DNA of 64,000 bases from Acanthosoma haemorrhoidale (taxonomy: Eukaryota > Arthropoda > Insecta > Hemiptera > Acanthosomatidae), in NCBI GenBank assembly GCA_930367205.1, contig OV884014.1:78285104-78349103 (forward strand), given 5' to 3'. A program made the position numbers and the translations under genes. Below the pieces are notes generated by a model. That model did not search any database, had not been told where the DNA came from, and saw only the letters and a list, made by a program, of their open reading frames with translations. Below, one piece after another: positions 33,731-49,000 of this stretch. Within the stretch, counting starts at the first letter, position 1, and each line of letters begins with the position of its first letter.

Positions 33731-36048
33731 TCTCGTCTCCATTTGTTTTTTTGACGTACTATTTTTTTTGTTTAACTCTTCATAGCCATAAATACTTTTT
33801 GGTCATCTTCTCGCCATGTGAGTGTTTAAGTAAACTTTGTTTCTCTGTTATTCTTCGGATAGAGTCCTTCCATTTCAATTATCTCTCGTTTTCGGTTATT
33901 CGTTACTGTTCTGCAGGACCGTTCCAAAAAGTCACACACCCATCGATACTAGATTTGGAGATGTTCTATTAGTTCATGATTCTGCTGTGAATAAATTTTC
34001 AACAAGCATGAAGGGTAAGATATTTTACTCCTGAGTGCAGATAGACATATTACATTTTCTTCCCTGGCATAACCAGTGAAATCTATGTATGCTTAAATCC
34101 GTTCTCGTTGGTGTTAAAAGACGATTATGTTAATCTTCAATCCCCATACTAGCACCTTTATCGTTAAACACTTAAACATACACATGTAAAACAAATATCA
34201 AGAATATGGAAGATGATTTTATATAACCTAGCGAAAGGGCGTTTGCCAAATGTCCGCATAATTTTAAAGATAATAAATATTACCTAATTATAAAAGATTG
34301 AAATTTCGATAAAAAAAAAAAAACCAACACCAACCTAATCCACAAACTACCTCAGTCAAATAAATCACCTTTTGTGCTGTAAAAATAAAACATTAAATAA
34401 TTAAAATACTGACCAAAGTGTGACCAGGGTAAGTAAGCTGAATAATTATTTTGCGTTATTGCCTTTAAATTGTTCTAAACATTGGCAAAAAATATCACTT
34501 TGTCCCTCAAATTGATGCATGAATTTGACATCCGACATCATTGTAATTACTTCCGGCAGAAACGTAGGCAGATTCGAGTTCGGTTTAAATGTGATTAGTT
34601 AGCGAAAGGATTCAAGTATCAGTGGGTTCACAATTTTTCTTTTTCATTTAATAGAAGATGATTGTTTTTAATGTCAGATAAATTGCAACATTAGCTAAAT
34701 AACTCCTAGCCATAAAAAGTTAAAGGACGGAAAAAAAAAAACTATACTATTTATTAAGTAACTGAATCCTGATTGATCAGATACAAGATAAGGGTAGCAG
34801 CGCTACCTATTTTCGGTCTTGTTCAACTAGTTAGTACCTCTGATTACCACTAGAGCTCAGCGTTCAAGAACAAATTAATATTTAAAGAATAAATGAAAAT
34901 TAAGATAAGGTTCGTTAAGATAAACCACTTCTATATTTAAACTTTCAACTGGTTGCCTTTCTCCTTTTTTTATTTTGATTCGTTTATTTTTACCTCTTGA
35001 TTACTAACGACCTGGCACTTGTCCATAATATAAAATTATCTTGCGACTTATCTCTCAGTAACGCTAAGGTAGGATTACAGTCCGCACATCTTACGATCTC
35101 CCAGCGTAAATTTGTCTTTGAACTTGACTTACACTTTTCTGCAAATGTTTATCCGCTCAGGTTAGCCTCAGTTTACGCTCGAATGGTACAGCCCCTTTTA
35201 ATTGAAGCTAATTAACTTTTATAGTACCCGAAGGCTTTAGATTCTTCAAAATTATCGCTAATAATCTCCAATCATTAAATATGTCGAAAGTTGTGTTCGA
35301 TTCCTTCGCGGTTACATAAGGTGGCTCAAGTGATATTTTCATGGCTGTGTGTTTACATGTAAAGGTTACAACTGCAGAAAGGGTGGACTGCGATTAGTTT
35401 TACCTCTTTACGGAAGACTGAAGTTTTTTTTTTAGTTTTTTTTTAATTTCTGTTATTCGTAAAAGTGAGACTGCATCTGCGACTTGAAGACTTCTCTAGT
35501 ATATTTAGTAATGGTAATTAGTTCTGTTTATCCGGGGATATCAGTCAAATTGTCATGCAGCCATTTCCCTGATAGTGTTCTAAGTGAAATATGTCAAAAG
35601 TTGAGAATGACAAGTACGAGACCTACCTTATCGAAACTAATCTATTCTATTTTTGTTTACTCTATCCTTGTGTTTAAAAAGTATTCATTGTGGTTATGTT
35701 TTACAGACATGATGGTTTGACTCATTATTGTATCTTGTTATGACAAAACCACTTATCACTGGGGAAAAGTAAACGAACTTGTTTGTTTTAGATAAGCATG
35801 CCTTACCACTTTTTAAAATAATAATTAATTTCAGTGTTTATTAGTAACTGGTTTATTTCTTTTTTAGATTATTTGGGCCCCCTGCTCGGAAAAACGTCTT
35901 AATAATAATCCTCTGTTGAATCAAAAGTTATGCATTCAATGAGTGAACAATGATCATCAACAATTTATCTCAAGTGCTGTTTAGGCACCAAATAGTTACC
36001 CTTTGTCTAATGGGAAATTGTTTCATCATCAGGTAAACAGTGGAAAGA
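33731..36048. other. AT-rich upstream region of the RhoGAP gene
   Basis: No independent gene is supported; the frames at 33751-34034, 34997-35215 and 35484-35720 lack domains. The final bases (TTTCATCATCAG/GTAAACAG at about 36022-36040) contain possible splice acceptors just before the start codon, so a noncoding 5' exon farther upstream is likely. I cannot place it with certainty. Confidence 0.5.
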
Positions 36049-37056
36049 ATGGAAATACATGACATTAATGTTGAAGTACTTTACGATTTCGAATATGCTA
36101 CAAAAGACGGGCAGACTGTTAATATTAAGGAAGGAGAGAAGTTACTTTTGTTAAAGAAAACAAACAATGACTGGTGGCAAGTCATAAGGAGCGATGGTCG
36201 TAGGCCATTCTACGTACCATCAACTTATGTTAGAGTTTCAGAAGGTTCTAAAGATAAAGTGGTAGTAGATGTTGCTAATAGGGAAAAGAACAAGCTCCTC
36301 GGGAGCCCAGTCACGCCACCTCACAACTTTACAGTCAGTGTCAACATCAAACCTGGCCCTGCAGATATGTCGAAAAAAAAGAAAAGTTCTAGTAAAACTA
36401 AAGTAATGTTGAATTGTGAGTCAGATAATGAAATATTATTAACAACTGATAAGGTATCAGATAGATATGGTCAATTACCAGCACCTGACTTCCTCGTTCA
36501 AATGCCAAAACAGAAAGATGACACCACAGCCGAAGCGAATATACTGGATGATAACTTGTCTGGATCACTCGCGGAGATGGCAAAACAGATTAAATTTGAG
36601 CCAGTCAAGGTCAGGGGAGTGGAAAGGCTCCGGTACTCGGGAAGTTTCAAGACGAACTATGAGAAGAAGATCATGCTCAGATCATTTTCCGGCAGCACTC
36701 CTGACCTAGCAGCCATCGATAATCCTGAGGATGAAGAGAGAGACGTCAGTCGCATCAAGAGTGTTGAAGAACTGAAGAGTGATCAGGAGAATAACATCAT
36801 AGTGAAGGGAATCAAGCCCATAATTAACATAAAGAGTATGGGAGACATAGCCGAGAAATTGGAAAAAAATATGTCAAGGTTTCTTAACAGTAATATGTCA
36901 ATGAGCTATGTTGAAAATAATAATCTCAAGGATAGTACTGATTCTGTGGAGAGTGGGCGTGCTAGTGGTGAAACTGGTGGTGCTTCAAGTAGTGATAGCA
37001 TTGAGTTGAAACCAAAGCTACCTATAGCAAAACCTCGAAGGAGTATTCTACCTAAG
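36049..37056 (+). CDS. RhoGAP exon 1: SH3 domain and linker
   Basis: The start is ATG 36049 (MEIHDINVEVLYDFEY). The open frame extends upstream only by a GTG codon, which is not a usual eukaryotic start. The SH3 domain occupies residues about 7-63, with the ALYDF-like VLYDFEY motif, the paired Trp in NNDWWQVI, and the PFYVPSTYV end that forms the peptide-binding face. The rest is a polar linker rich in Lys, Ser and Asp with a Ser-rich stretch near the end (RASGETGGASSSDS), likely disordered. The donor is CCTAAG/GTATGT at 37057, phase 0. Confidence 0.9.
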
Positions 37057-40000
37057 GTATGTTAACAAAACTTTATATTATATTACCAGAAAAGCAATTT
37101 TCAACTACTTACTTAATTCATGATTATAAAATTGAGATGTTCAGAGTAGAAGTATTGACATCACATCACTTCAATCATATAACTATACATATATGTTTAT
37201 TAACATTGGTGCGTACCAAGCTCCAGTTTAAATAAGTTTTTTTCTTAAATAAATCCATTTCTGCCTAGCTCTACTTCTGTTTTGTGCACTTACATTAAAG
37301 TGTTCCACTATTGTAATTAATTTCTATCATATAGCAGCAGGAAGAAGCAATATATGCAAACTGCCAAGAATTATTTAGAGGCGAGAGTCCTGCCAATGTC
37401 CCCGAAGTACCTTCCGGTTGGAATACCCAAGTCGATACCGAGACCCATCAGACATGCTACATACATTCAGTAACTGGTGACAAGGTATTTCATATTTTAT
37501 CTTACTACTTATCAATTAGTAATTGAATAGAAAAAAATTTTAGTGTAGTAATTAATATAATACTGTTAATATATAGCTGGGTTAAGGAACATGTATTTAC
37601 ATTAGACATGTATATGATTTTCATGTGTATAACTTGGTAAAATTATTGTTTCTTTAATTTATATAACAAAACTAGCAATTCACCTTGAAATGATACACCA
37701 TAAGTAACATACAATTTATATAATGTAAGCTTTAATTGCATTATTTGTGTTCAAAGACAATAGTAACAGATCAATTGACTGCAAGAGAAATATTGTCAAT
37801 GAAGTAATCCTGTTGAATTATGGAAATTCATTAATGGCCATTTGACCTTTTCTAGTAGTTTTTAATCTCTTAATTGTCCACTATCAGTAAGATGCTTTGT
37901 TGCCATAAAACATCCTGTGTGAATCCCACTCAATAGCATATCTAAATGCCTTCCGGTTTGATTTTATGCCCTTTAGTTGTGTGCCTATCAGGGCATGTCT
38001 GATGGACCTAATCCAGGGGACCATAAATAATTCACTTTTCTATCTTTGTTAGTTTTTTTTACATAAAAAAAAATGTAATCTAAGATTTTAATTCAATGAA
38101 ATAGTCAACTATTTTGTTGTAACTATATTTATATTATTATAATAATTTTTGTATTAATATATTATTATATTTTTTCTGTATACAGAAACAGTTATTAAAT
38201 CTCCTTACAATGACATTATATAAATGAGATTAGAAATATTGATCTGGCCTCTGTTGGCTCTCTGTCAAGTTTCACAATCAAATGTCACTATCAAAACTCT
38301 TCTTGAAAAATATTCCATAATTCTTTTCAGACTGTATAAAATTAAGTCACTTTAATATAGCTAAATTAAATTTTATATTTTAGGACTTTGCTGACAGTTG
38401 TTATATATACAATATTTGAAATTGTTTAGGGGGAAAAAAAAGTTGAATTTCACTTCTTTGGAAAGGAATATAGTCACAGATGTGTTGTTTGCATTAAATA
38501 TATTATGAATAATATGGAAGGTGAAGATTAAAATGATAATTGTAAATGGGAATCCCATTCAATGAGGAAATGAATAACTGCACATTTCTTGGAATGTTAA
38601 ACAGCCTAGTCTTCTTTTTATAGCAATTACTCCTAGAATTATATGTTGCTATATTTTCTAACAGCCGACCTTTATGTTATTTTGGTCATTGCTTCAAGAG
38701 CTGGAATAGTTTGTAAAGATTATGTTTACTTTTTGGTTTGCATATAGGTTGCTACCCATTTCTAACAACCATGGTTCTTCTAGAGACATGAAGTGTCTTT
38801 GTTTGATTATTATTATCTAATTAAACATACATAATCAATGTTTTACTTCATTCATTATTTATCTGCTGTTATAATTTACCATTTAAAATGTATGTTAAGT
38901 TTTGATACAATTTTATTAGTAATTACACTAATATTACAATATAATATTCATGTAATCAATTAATTATGTATAAAAACAATTATCAATAAATAAAGTATTG
39001 ACTGCTTTTGATGAGGGAGTAGTGTTTAAACGGTGACGGTGACTGCAGTGCTGAGAGGAAGAGATAAAATGTCAGATGTCATTTGGCAATTAACCTCTGG
39101 CATCTGTCATGTTGTTTTAATTGAGCCATAGAGAGGAGCTGCTGTTTGATGTTGAAACATAGCCCATGAATGAGAACAGTCATGTCTAAGTGATGATTCA
39201 TGGAGCTCCCAGCCCCATCCTACATTCAGTCCACATGCTGCTGCCTGCCTCAGCTGCCCATACCAACTAGCCACAACTGTGTCATATAAATACGCACGTA
39301 TGTGTATACAAATATGGAATGCAGATTTTAATAACTTTTGACATATTTTCATCTTAGCATTTTGTCACTTGATCATTAGACATGTGCCGCGATTGTTTAT
39401 GGGAGAATAACCCTGCGTACATTTGCAGTTTTAAACCAAAAAAAGGCCTTTTCAAATCCTTATGCGACAATGCCCTGGAATCAGCGGGGATGCTCATGAT
39501 TGAATCAAGGTTGGCAGCATTTGACTCAGATTGTACTGGTGTCATTGGTGCTGATAACACTGAGGCAGCTCATACACCTCTGCCAGTAGGTCCAGATATC
39601 TTCTTGAACTTCATCCTGTACAGTTTTGAAGAGCTCTGCTTTCAGCTGGAAGCCCTAGAGCACCCAGAGATAGCGGTTCTGATGGACGAAGACTTCAAGA
39701 AGCTGTGCGCTTGTGCTGAAGCCCTCATCCTAGATGATGTGGAATCAGACCCTTCCAGTTTGGAGAATAACCCGGCCACAGACATCAGGGCGTCTGTGTC
39801 TAACTTGGAACTTTTTACATCAAACAGTGACTCGACTTTGCCAATCACTAGTGACGATGACACTTTAAGTGAATCTAGTGACATCACAGCATGGAAATGG
39901 GATATTTATGATTCTGCCTTTGATGAGTGTGATTTTCTTATTCATAATTACAACAGTGATAAACCCCAGGTACTGATACTTTTATTTCTTATTATCGTAT

Positions 40001-43000
40001 ATGACCAAAATTTCTGCTTCCAAACTATACTTGTATGTTCTTATGTAGTCCCAATAAATAGTATAACTTGGAGAAGTAATAAAAGCACATTTATTAATCA
40101 GTTATTTGAAAATCTCATTAAAAAAGCCCTTAATTGTGTGTCTTTTTTTCATTTCAAGGTATAAATTATTTATTTTCTTAAAAAAAATCCCTTAACAAAA
40201 CTTCTATATGAAATTGTCATCTAAATTTGGATACAAATAATACTTGGTGTCATTAGTTCTCAACAAAGATTTTTATAGGATTATTAATATATATTAAAAA
40301 AAATTAAAATGTTAATCAATTATCAGTTTGAAGAGATATTTATTAAAGTGACCTTAAAAAAATTAGCAGCTTAAAAAAAGCTTCATACAAAAAATCCTTT
40401 GATTTGATTCTTTCTGTCCTTTAATGGTTTGTAGTACGGTAATCGGGTGAAATCCATAATTCAAAAAAAAAATAGGGAGTGATAATCATGAATAGATACA
40501 CTTGTTAAATATAAGCATTATTGATATTTTAAAAGGAATATTGTTTAATTAATTTAATATTTAACTTATTTTGCCAAAGCAGACGTATTTTTTTGATCAA
40601 TCATAAAAAATTATATAAAAAACATTCCTTTAATTTATTGAATAAGAAATTAAAAACATTTTTATATAATGTCTTTTCCTGTATGAATAATATGGTTTAG
40701 TCAAACCACACAGACTGAGTAGTGTGTGAAGTCATCAAAGAATTTTATCTGATCAGAATCAGAATATGGTGCTTGATCAGTTGTTTATAAAAGATATTGA
40801 ATGTAAAGCTGGGTTATCTTTGATTTTTATGTAATCTTGCTATATTCACATTTTATCAAGGAAACCTTTGACACCGTTTATTCGGTTTATTAATAGGGAT
40901 TATTTTAAAAATACTGAAATGCCAATAAAAATATTTTAGACAAAGAGTAGAACTATTTCAAATATGAGCAAGTATAAAATATGTAATCATCCCATCAATC
41001 ATGATCATTTAATAAAAATATATTAATGAATCGTTTGCCAATTAATAGACCAAGCATACCTTATTGTTCTTTTTTTTTTTGTATGTAATGTTCATTTTTA
41101 ATGATGAACAATAATGACATGGCTCGTAATCTCCAGGTTATAGCTGAGTTTGAAAGGTTGTCAGATCAGAAACCTTTTTAGGGGTTCGTTTTTTTTTTGT
41201 TTTTTTTCAAAACCAGAAACTTTTATGTTTTTACTGGATTACCTGTCTATATGTTATAATATTTGTGAGCCCCATGTTCAAATCCGATGCTTGCAACAAA
41301 TAAAATTTCACATGGTGGTCCCATTTGATATTGGTAATCCTTGAAAAATATAGCCGTTGCCTTAAAGCTTGATTTAATTAATAAATAATTACTTGCTTTA
41401 TTAATAATACAAAGGTGATACTATCCAATTTTATGATAGTTTGTCATAGTACACAATCAAACAGTAGACAGCCTTCCTTAATTAATGTATGCATATATAC
41501 ACTGATAGACAAAATTAACGCACCACTCAATTTTTTTTAGTTAAGATTTAATAAATTATCTACCGCTTCTATTTGGATTAACTGTTGGTATTTAGGTGAT
41601 ATCACTGTAAATATAAACCGTGAATATTGCTTTGTTTACTCTTAAATCCCTTTTTCACAAACAGTAACATTTTATCCATACAATCTATACATCATAAAAT
41701 TCGTTCTCACTCATTCTTTCTCTTTATAAACGTTTTTAATTTTGTATAATTGCCCTAGTAAGGCATTTAAGTCAATATGATTGCATTAGGGCTGTGGCAT
41801 TGATAGAGGAAGGATGCAGTCAGTGTAAAGTCGCCAGGAGATTGGGTGTAAATCACTCGTCTATAGGCAGGGCTCTAAAGCAATTTAGGGTGACAGAGAG
41901 AGAGAGGAAGAAAGGGGCATGGTCGGCCTAGATGTAGAGCAGAAAGAGATGATAGATATATCCGGAACCTAGTTTTGTGAAAACGGAGCATCACTGGAAA
42001 TGAGATAAAAAGACTCATAAAGCAAGTCCAAAATATTTCCTTTTCCAGCAGGACTGTAAGAAGAAGGCTTAAGGAAAATAACCTTATGGATCAACATCCT
42101 CTCCTTGGTCTCAAATCTTCATATGACCATAATTTCACATGGAGATGACCAGGAGAGAAGTATGCGCCATGCTGTATGGTTCCCTGGTGGCATTTCGTAG
42201 TGGCTGATGGATGTTCTGGGGTGGCATTTCCTTTGACGGTTGTATTGAATTGGTTGTTGTGGGGTGAAGGTCCCTAACGTCTCAGAGGTACTTAACTGAC
42301 TTAATCGAAGAACATGTTGTAAGATTGCTCCCTACATCGGTGAGGGATTATTGTTAATGGATGATAATGCCACATTTCACAGAGCATGAATGGTTGATAA
42401 CCTGATTGAGTGCTTGCTGTAGCCACCACGGAGTCCAGACTTAAATCCTGTTGAACACGTCTGGAACCAACTGAAGCGAAGAGTACGATGTTGGAATCCA
42501 TGTCCTAGCACCCTTAAAGAATTTGAAAGGGATGTTGTTGAAGAGTGAAGTAATTCCCATCTGATTGAAAAAATTCTATGTTTTGTTCAAGTATAGTATC
42601 TCTTAAGTATCATTGTAACATCAATAATCAGAGCAATATTTTTTCCTTTGAGGGAAGGCAAATCTTGCAGTCATTTGTGTCAACAGTGTAGACCTTGCGA
42701 GATTAAGAGGTTTCCTTCTGGAGATTTGGGGTTTATAATAAAACTTACAAATACCGCCATTTGTTTTTTCAAACTGAGTCCTAAAATAGTTCTCCATTTC
42801 TAGGATATTTATTTGGCGACACTGTTTCTTTTTTTATCTACATTCACAACTTTAACTCAACCATTGTTTTTGTTTTTTTTGTCTTTTGAGGCATGATATT
42901 TTGCTTAGTAGTTTCATTCTAGAAGATGCTCAGAAAAAAATGAATGGTCATTAATTAATTAGTAATTAAACATTTCCATTTCCTTATGAGTAGGGTATCC

Positions 43001-46000
43001 AATTAATGATTTCAATGCCCTGTTAAATAATATGTAATATACATCGAGATGTAAATGGACTATAATTACTAAAGTTGTTATTACAACCTTAACAAAACCT
43101 TTAATTATGAGATGTATCACACTTCAATTTGTAATTTTTTACTATACTTGATTATTAATTAGCTCAATTATCTTCAAAGTGTTTTTGATTATATGCTGAC
43201 AGTATGATTCATTCATCATATTTCACTAAGATATTGTTTATTTCCATTATTTTGTATATAAATATTAATAGATGTATGTAAATATTTCTGTTCTGGCATT
43301 TGAAAGCCATTAAATTGTAAACTTGTTTCTGGAAGAGACAAGATTTAATCCTCATTTTAATTTAATCCTCAAGCAGCTGTAGTAAATGGGCGGTGCAGAG
43401 ATATCTAACAAAGTGTGTGCTTAGATTATCCTCACAAAGTTATTTTGGTTTTCTTAACCTAGTTAACTTCTTCTTTAATCGAGTAGCCACTAATTTTCTC
43501 TCATGAGGATAAGTAGACTCCATCCAGGCTCATCCTTACATCGATATTCGGAAAAATGCATTTATAATTACATGATTTATTTTTTATTATTATTTTCAAT
43601 AGAATTTTATGAATGTTTACAGTGGCATTCTGCGAATGATGCACTCGGCAGGGTATATTATTTCCGTGAAAACAGCTCAGAATCATCATGGACTCTCCCT
43701 GCGCATCAAGCAACTTCATCTCCTGAACCACCACCACAGGTAAAGTGGAAAATTTTTTGTTAATTGTATATACAGTTGGTTTAAAAATATACTTATATAG
43801 CATTTTTGAAATAAATATGTTCGCAACTTGTTTTACATTAAATGTCTTGTTTGAGAAATTTATTTATGAAGTGATAATTTATTTACCTTATTTGGTCATA
43901 TTGTAGATGTCTAATTTATGTATTTATTTTTATTATTTCTACATTCAATTTAAGAACAAACAAACCCATTGTTCTTTTTTTAGTTGCCTTAAAAAAAGGC
44001 TAAATAAAAATAAATGATCATAAAAATTGATCCAGTTAATTAGTTTTTTTTCTTCAATGATAATTCCAATGAGCAACCCTCTCCTATGCAATAACAAGAC
44101 TTGGCAAGAAATGTTTTTAACTATTTTAAATAAAAAAGCTTAAGTTAATTTAAAAAATCAGTGAATTTTAAGGATTGGATGTGAATGTCACATAATGTCT
44201 TATTAATCTAATATATAAACACTGTGTGACTCCCACTATATAAGGTCCTGGATTCAAATCCCTAGGTAAACAATTAATTTGTTTCACTGTCATTAACAGA
44301 AATGGGTACCTCCTGATTAGAAAAGTCACCTTTCCTTCCTTAAACAGAAGCTCAACATAAAGTCATTAATAAATATAAACAAACAAAGTCTTAATACATT
44401 TATAATTTTTATTTAATTTTGTTAATTTCAGATGTCAGAAGAAATGACTGCTATATTCAATAAGATCAGCAACATTGAATTCGGCCAGAGGAGAATGAGA
44501 AATGCTAAGGCTTTCTCTATGATGATACCCAACAAGTAAGAAAGCGACATATACTATTTAGTGATTGTATTAAAGTGAACCTTCAGTAGCTTTTAAATAC
44601 TATTAATTAGCATGACTAAATATTCCTTTATGTTTGAGTATGCATGTTTATTGTGTAATTAAAAGAAACCCTATCTGAAACAGGAAAGAAGAAAACGAGA
44701 TGACCTCTAGTCTTAAAGGGTGGCCGCAATTATCAGATGGTCGAATGGTATGTAGATATCTGATCGCAACTTAAACAGTGGATGTTATACATTGTTAAAT
44801 TAACACCTCTAATTTAGTTGTAATTTTATTTATAAATAGTAGTTCTAATCAAATATTAAATGTTCACAAATAATCTTAGTCAAAATTTTTGTTGTATGGT
44901 TGTATTTATGCATGTTCAATGTTACTAGATTTAACAATGGTAACTTTAGCTATATGAGGTATTTTTATGTGTTTTTTTTAAATAAAGTGTTAGTGTGCAG
45001 AGACAAACTGTGAATGACTGTAGTTGCTTGCGCTGTTACAAGTTGATTTTTCTCTATCATGCTAAGGAGTGATCGTTCACTGTTTGTCCCTCAGAAAGAA
45101 CTAAGAAGTGATGTTGTTGTGCAGCGTGTTATCTGTGAGGGCCCCCTCCACTACACTAAGATCTCTGAGGGAGGTAAGAGGGCTAGGAAGAACTGGACTT
45201 CTGTTTATGTCGTGCTTAATGACCTCTTCTTACTCATATACAAGGATCTTAAAAGCTACCATTCGTCGGTGAGTTCACTTATTGAGTATAGTTTTTATTT
45301 TTTTAGGTTATTGTTAGTTTGTAAGATAAAAATATTAACTCACCTTGCCTGTTTTGTTTCATTAAATTAGTATCACAAAAATGGATGATAATGTTTCATC
45401 TTATGATTTCAAAAAGCAACACCTGAATGATAAATATAGCATCGAGTAAACAAATATCCTTCCCCAAGATAACCTTCAGTCAAAGAAAAGAACTAATTTT
45501 AGACTAAGGCGGCTAATATCGTGAGAAAAGTTTATAATTCATAATATAAAAAAATTATTATCAAAGTTGTAGGAAATTTAATAAAATACAAAACATTACA
45601 TTTTAAATGTGATCTAGGGCTTTTAGTTCTCAAGAAATTTAAAGGAAAAAAAAGTGCCAGATTAAACTAATTTGATATTTTGGTGGCTGGTATCTTGAAA
45701 ATCTTCACTAGTTTAAATATTTATGTTGTTTATTGACTTAAAAAATGCTATATTTTATATGTGGTCTTCGACATCTTTCTTGATCAATGGTCATTTTAAC
45801 GGGAAAGAGAGGAAGAAAGGATGGTTTTAAAAATAGTGTGACAATTACTTTAATCGTTTTCTTATTGGGTCCTAATGAACATGTACGTAGTATGTTAAAA
45901 TGTAGTCTATTTATTAATTTGATGAGAGGCTAACATCCTTCTTTCCTCAATCAAAGGCAATATCCCTCTGATTAATCCACGCGTACCTGAATTCTTGCTT

Positions 46001-49000
46001 AGCTGTGATCTCCCAGGAAAAAGGTATAGTTCAATGAAAAAATTATTTTGCAATTTAGTGGACATCTCAAAACAGTAAATTTCCCTAGTACTTGATTGGT
46101 AATAATCAGTTAGACAATTTAATAACCTTCAATATTAATATCAAACTTCAACATTAATATTCCAACCTACTCCATGAAATAATCCTTGAATAATTACAGT
46201 AAATATTTAATCAAACTTATTGAGTCTACTTCATTCCTTCAACATCAATCTAGTATTCTTAGCAATTAACTGTTGTTAGTGTCCATTACATACCTAATTT
46301 TTATTTTTTAGAATATTTACCTCAATCCTCTTAGGCTCAGCTTCAGGTTATCTAACCGCATTTGTCTGTCTATTGGTATGCGGTGACGATGCTAGTAAAA
46401 ATGATGACTCTTCCTCGAATTAAATCTAAAGCTTAAATACTTCTAAGCCCGACCGAGATTTCCCATTAAAGTTACTAGATATGGTCAAACTCCTTGCTGT
46501 TACTTGTCAACCTTTATTTTGGATGTCTGCATTGGACCACTTCGTTGTTGAAGTAGCTTCTCATTTTCATTCCAAAGCTGAAACTAACCAGACCCGTCCC
46601 CCAAAGAAAAAAATCTTTAGATGAGCTAGAATTTGTAAGTAATATTACTAGAGGAGTTTCCTGTTACCCACAATAGTATATATGTGGCTAATACCTGCAA
46701 TGGATACAGTAGAAACAACTTTGTAGGTAAGTTAAAAGCAACTCGAACATTTTTTACTCTTTCAGGAAACAATTGACTGATGAAACGAAAAGATGAACTT
46801 TATTATTTTGGGACAAAGACCGATAACACCAACTATAATATAACAAAAAGAAATAGAAGAGAACAAATACGTTTAAAAAAATAAAGAAAACAAATCATAT
46901 CGATGACAAACAAACAATAAAGACATTAGTAAGAACCGAACACATCGATAACAAACGGCTAATAAGCTAGTGGGGCGAAATAATAAAAAAAGACCCAGAA
47001 AAACTGAGATCAACAATTAAACATAAAATTAACACAACTAACGTTAATCCATGCTATACTAGAAATTAGATATCCCGTACAATTTCAAAAACAAATACAT
47101 GATGAAGTCTAAATATTACTGAAAAACAACATAATAAGAAAAAGCAACTATCTTTTTTTTTTTCAAAATTTGAATAACAAAAATGTTAATTCATATATAC
47201 TCTGGCCGAGGAAGCTGATAAACTCAGTATTACAGACAATTATATATGAATGAATAATTTGATAAATAAATTCAAACTAACATATGCTTTAGCAATAAGA
47301 TATTCCAACTATTACATTATTTGTTAATAAGCACTAATAAAAGAAATACAAACGAAACAAATGAATTTACTTAAAGTTAAATATTGTTAGTAGAATCTAG
47401 TTGATAAACTACTTTGGTGGTTGTGATTGAGAGGACAGAAAACATTGTTTTCTGTTAACTTAAAACTGTTGTTTAAGTAAGAATGGTGAGAATTGTTTGT
47501 ATACCTTTTAGGCAGGATTATAAGAAATATAATATCAACAACTTTGGTTTAAGATAAATATGTTAAAAAATGAAAAAAAGCTTTAAAATAAATGTGAAAT
47601 TCATCATGGGTAAATGTATTTCATAATCTAGAAACATTTAAAATTTTCATAAAGTTGCCTAGGTTATTCTAAAGCTATAGTGGGCTAGTATAGTAAAAAT
47701 ACAAGTATTTACTTTTAAAAACGTATTTTTTTGATTATTTTTGTAATATTCCTCAATGATACTGCATGAGTATTAATTATGGGCACAAGTCTTTACTTTA
47801 AAGTAAAGGAAAAGCATTTTTTTTTTAATTTGACTTCTATTTCTAATAAGTTTTTGGACAAAAATTAATGAGTAAAATCATTTACTCGTTTTTATTGACC
47901 TTATCCATTGCATTTAGCATACTTTTAATTAAAAAATGAATTAATTCTCTAATTTGCCAGCCTATATTGATTATCTGAATGTCAAGCCGACCTATTCTCT
48001 ACTGTAAAATATGCGATTACGAACCTGAATAACTTTCTCAACCTTTTACTTTAATAAAAAAAAGTACGTATCTTTCCTTTTTTTAGTTGTTTATCTCATG
48101 GATAAAAAATTCAATGTTTTTCTTAGGTTAATGTTGTTTAAAGATTAAACCTTATCTTTATCCGATAACTGACCTTTTAATTATTATAGAACTCTATTCA
48201 TGTTTTATGCCCTTATTTTTTATTGATAATTAAATAATCATTTGTGTTCTTTCATGTTACAGTAAATATACCTACATATATGTTTTAAATTATGCTCTTT
48301 TTTTTCAAGCTTAGAATAAATTTTGATTCCTTTTGTTAGTATAGAATCATCTGTTCATTAAGGTTTTATACATATATGTATATATACTGCTTGTTCTACT
48401 AAGAATTTAATGAAATTACAGTGAAACTTCTTTTTAAATTATGCTGTCGTAATGCTTGCTCTATTATCCATGTCATCAAAGTATATTTGTTAGCAAGATG
48501 ATCCCCACTTATCTCTCCCTACCACACTGCTCTGGGACCCATTACAGATCAACCTCCAACCTTCGTTCTATAAGATGTCCTATATTAATTTTGAGGATGT
48601 TGATATTTTCGGGTATAAAATTGCAGCTTGGGAATCCAAGAAAATAACTATTTTTGAATCGGCTCTAATTTTAAATTTTTTCTAGGGTGAGGCGGAGTGA
48701 TTAGAATTTTCTCTGCTTAGCAAAATGTATTTTTTGAGAACCAGGTTTTTTGTGCTTCATGGTATAAAGGTTCCGAGTTCAAATGTTTCAATGTTAAAAA
48801 AATTTAATTCACTTTCTTAAATATATGTGGGTGGGTCCCGCTGGTTGGATACTTAGCCTTTCAGTCCTGAATAAGTGTATATAGGGCGTAAATAACTTTT
48901 TAAAAAAATACAGTTTTATCCATCTTGAAGCAACAATCCTCGAGTTTTAGAGACCCTTGCATTCTTTAAAGTTTTGTATTTTATATATGGATTATTTTCA

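Noticed and set aside
36040..36048. Start of the RhoGAP frame at 36040
   Set aside because: That codon is GTG; the first ATG in frame is 36049 and fits the SH3 start.
43603..43622. Alternative acceptor CAATAG for the WW2 exon, adding six residues
   Set aside because: It leaves two extra bases, which breaks phase with both possible upstream exons, although its pyrimidine tract is better.
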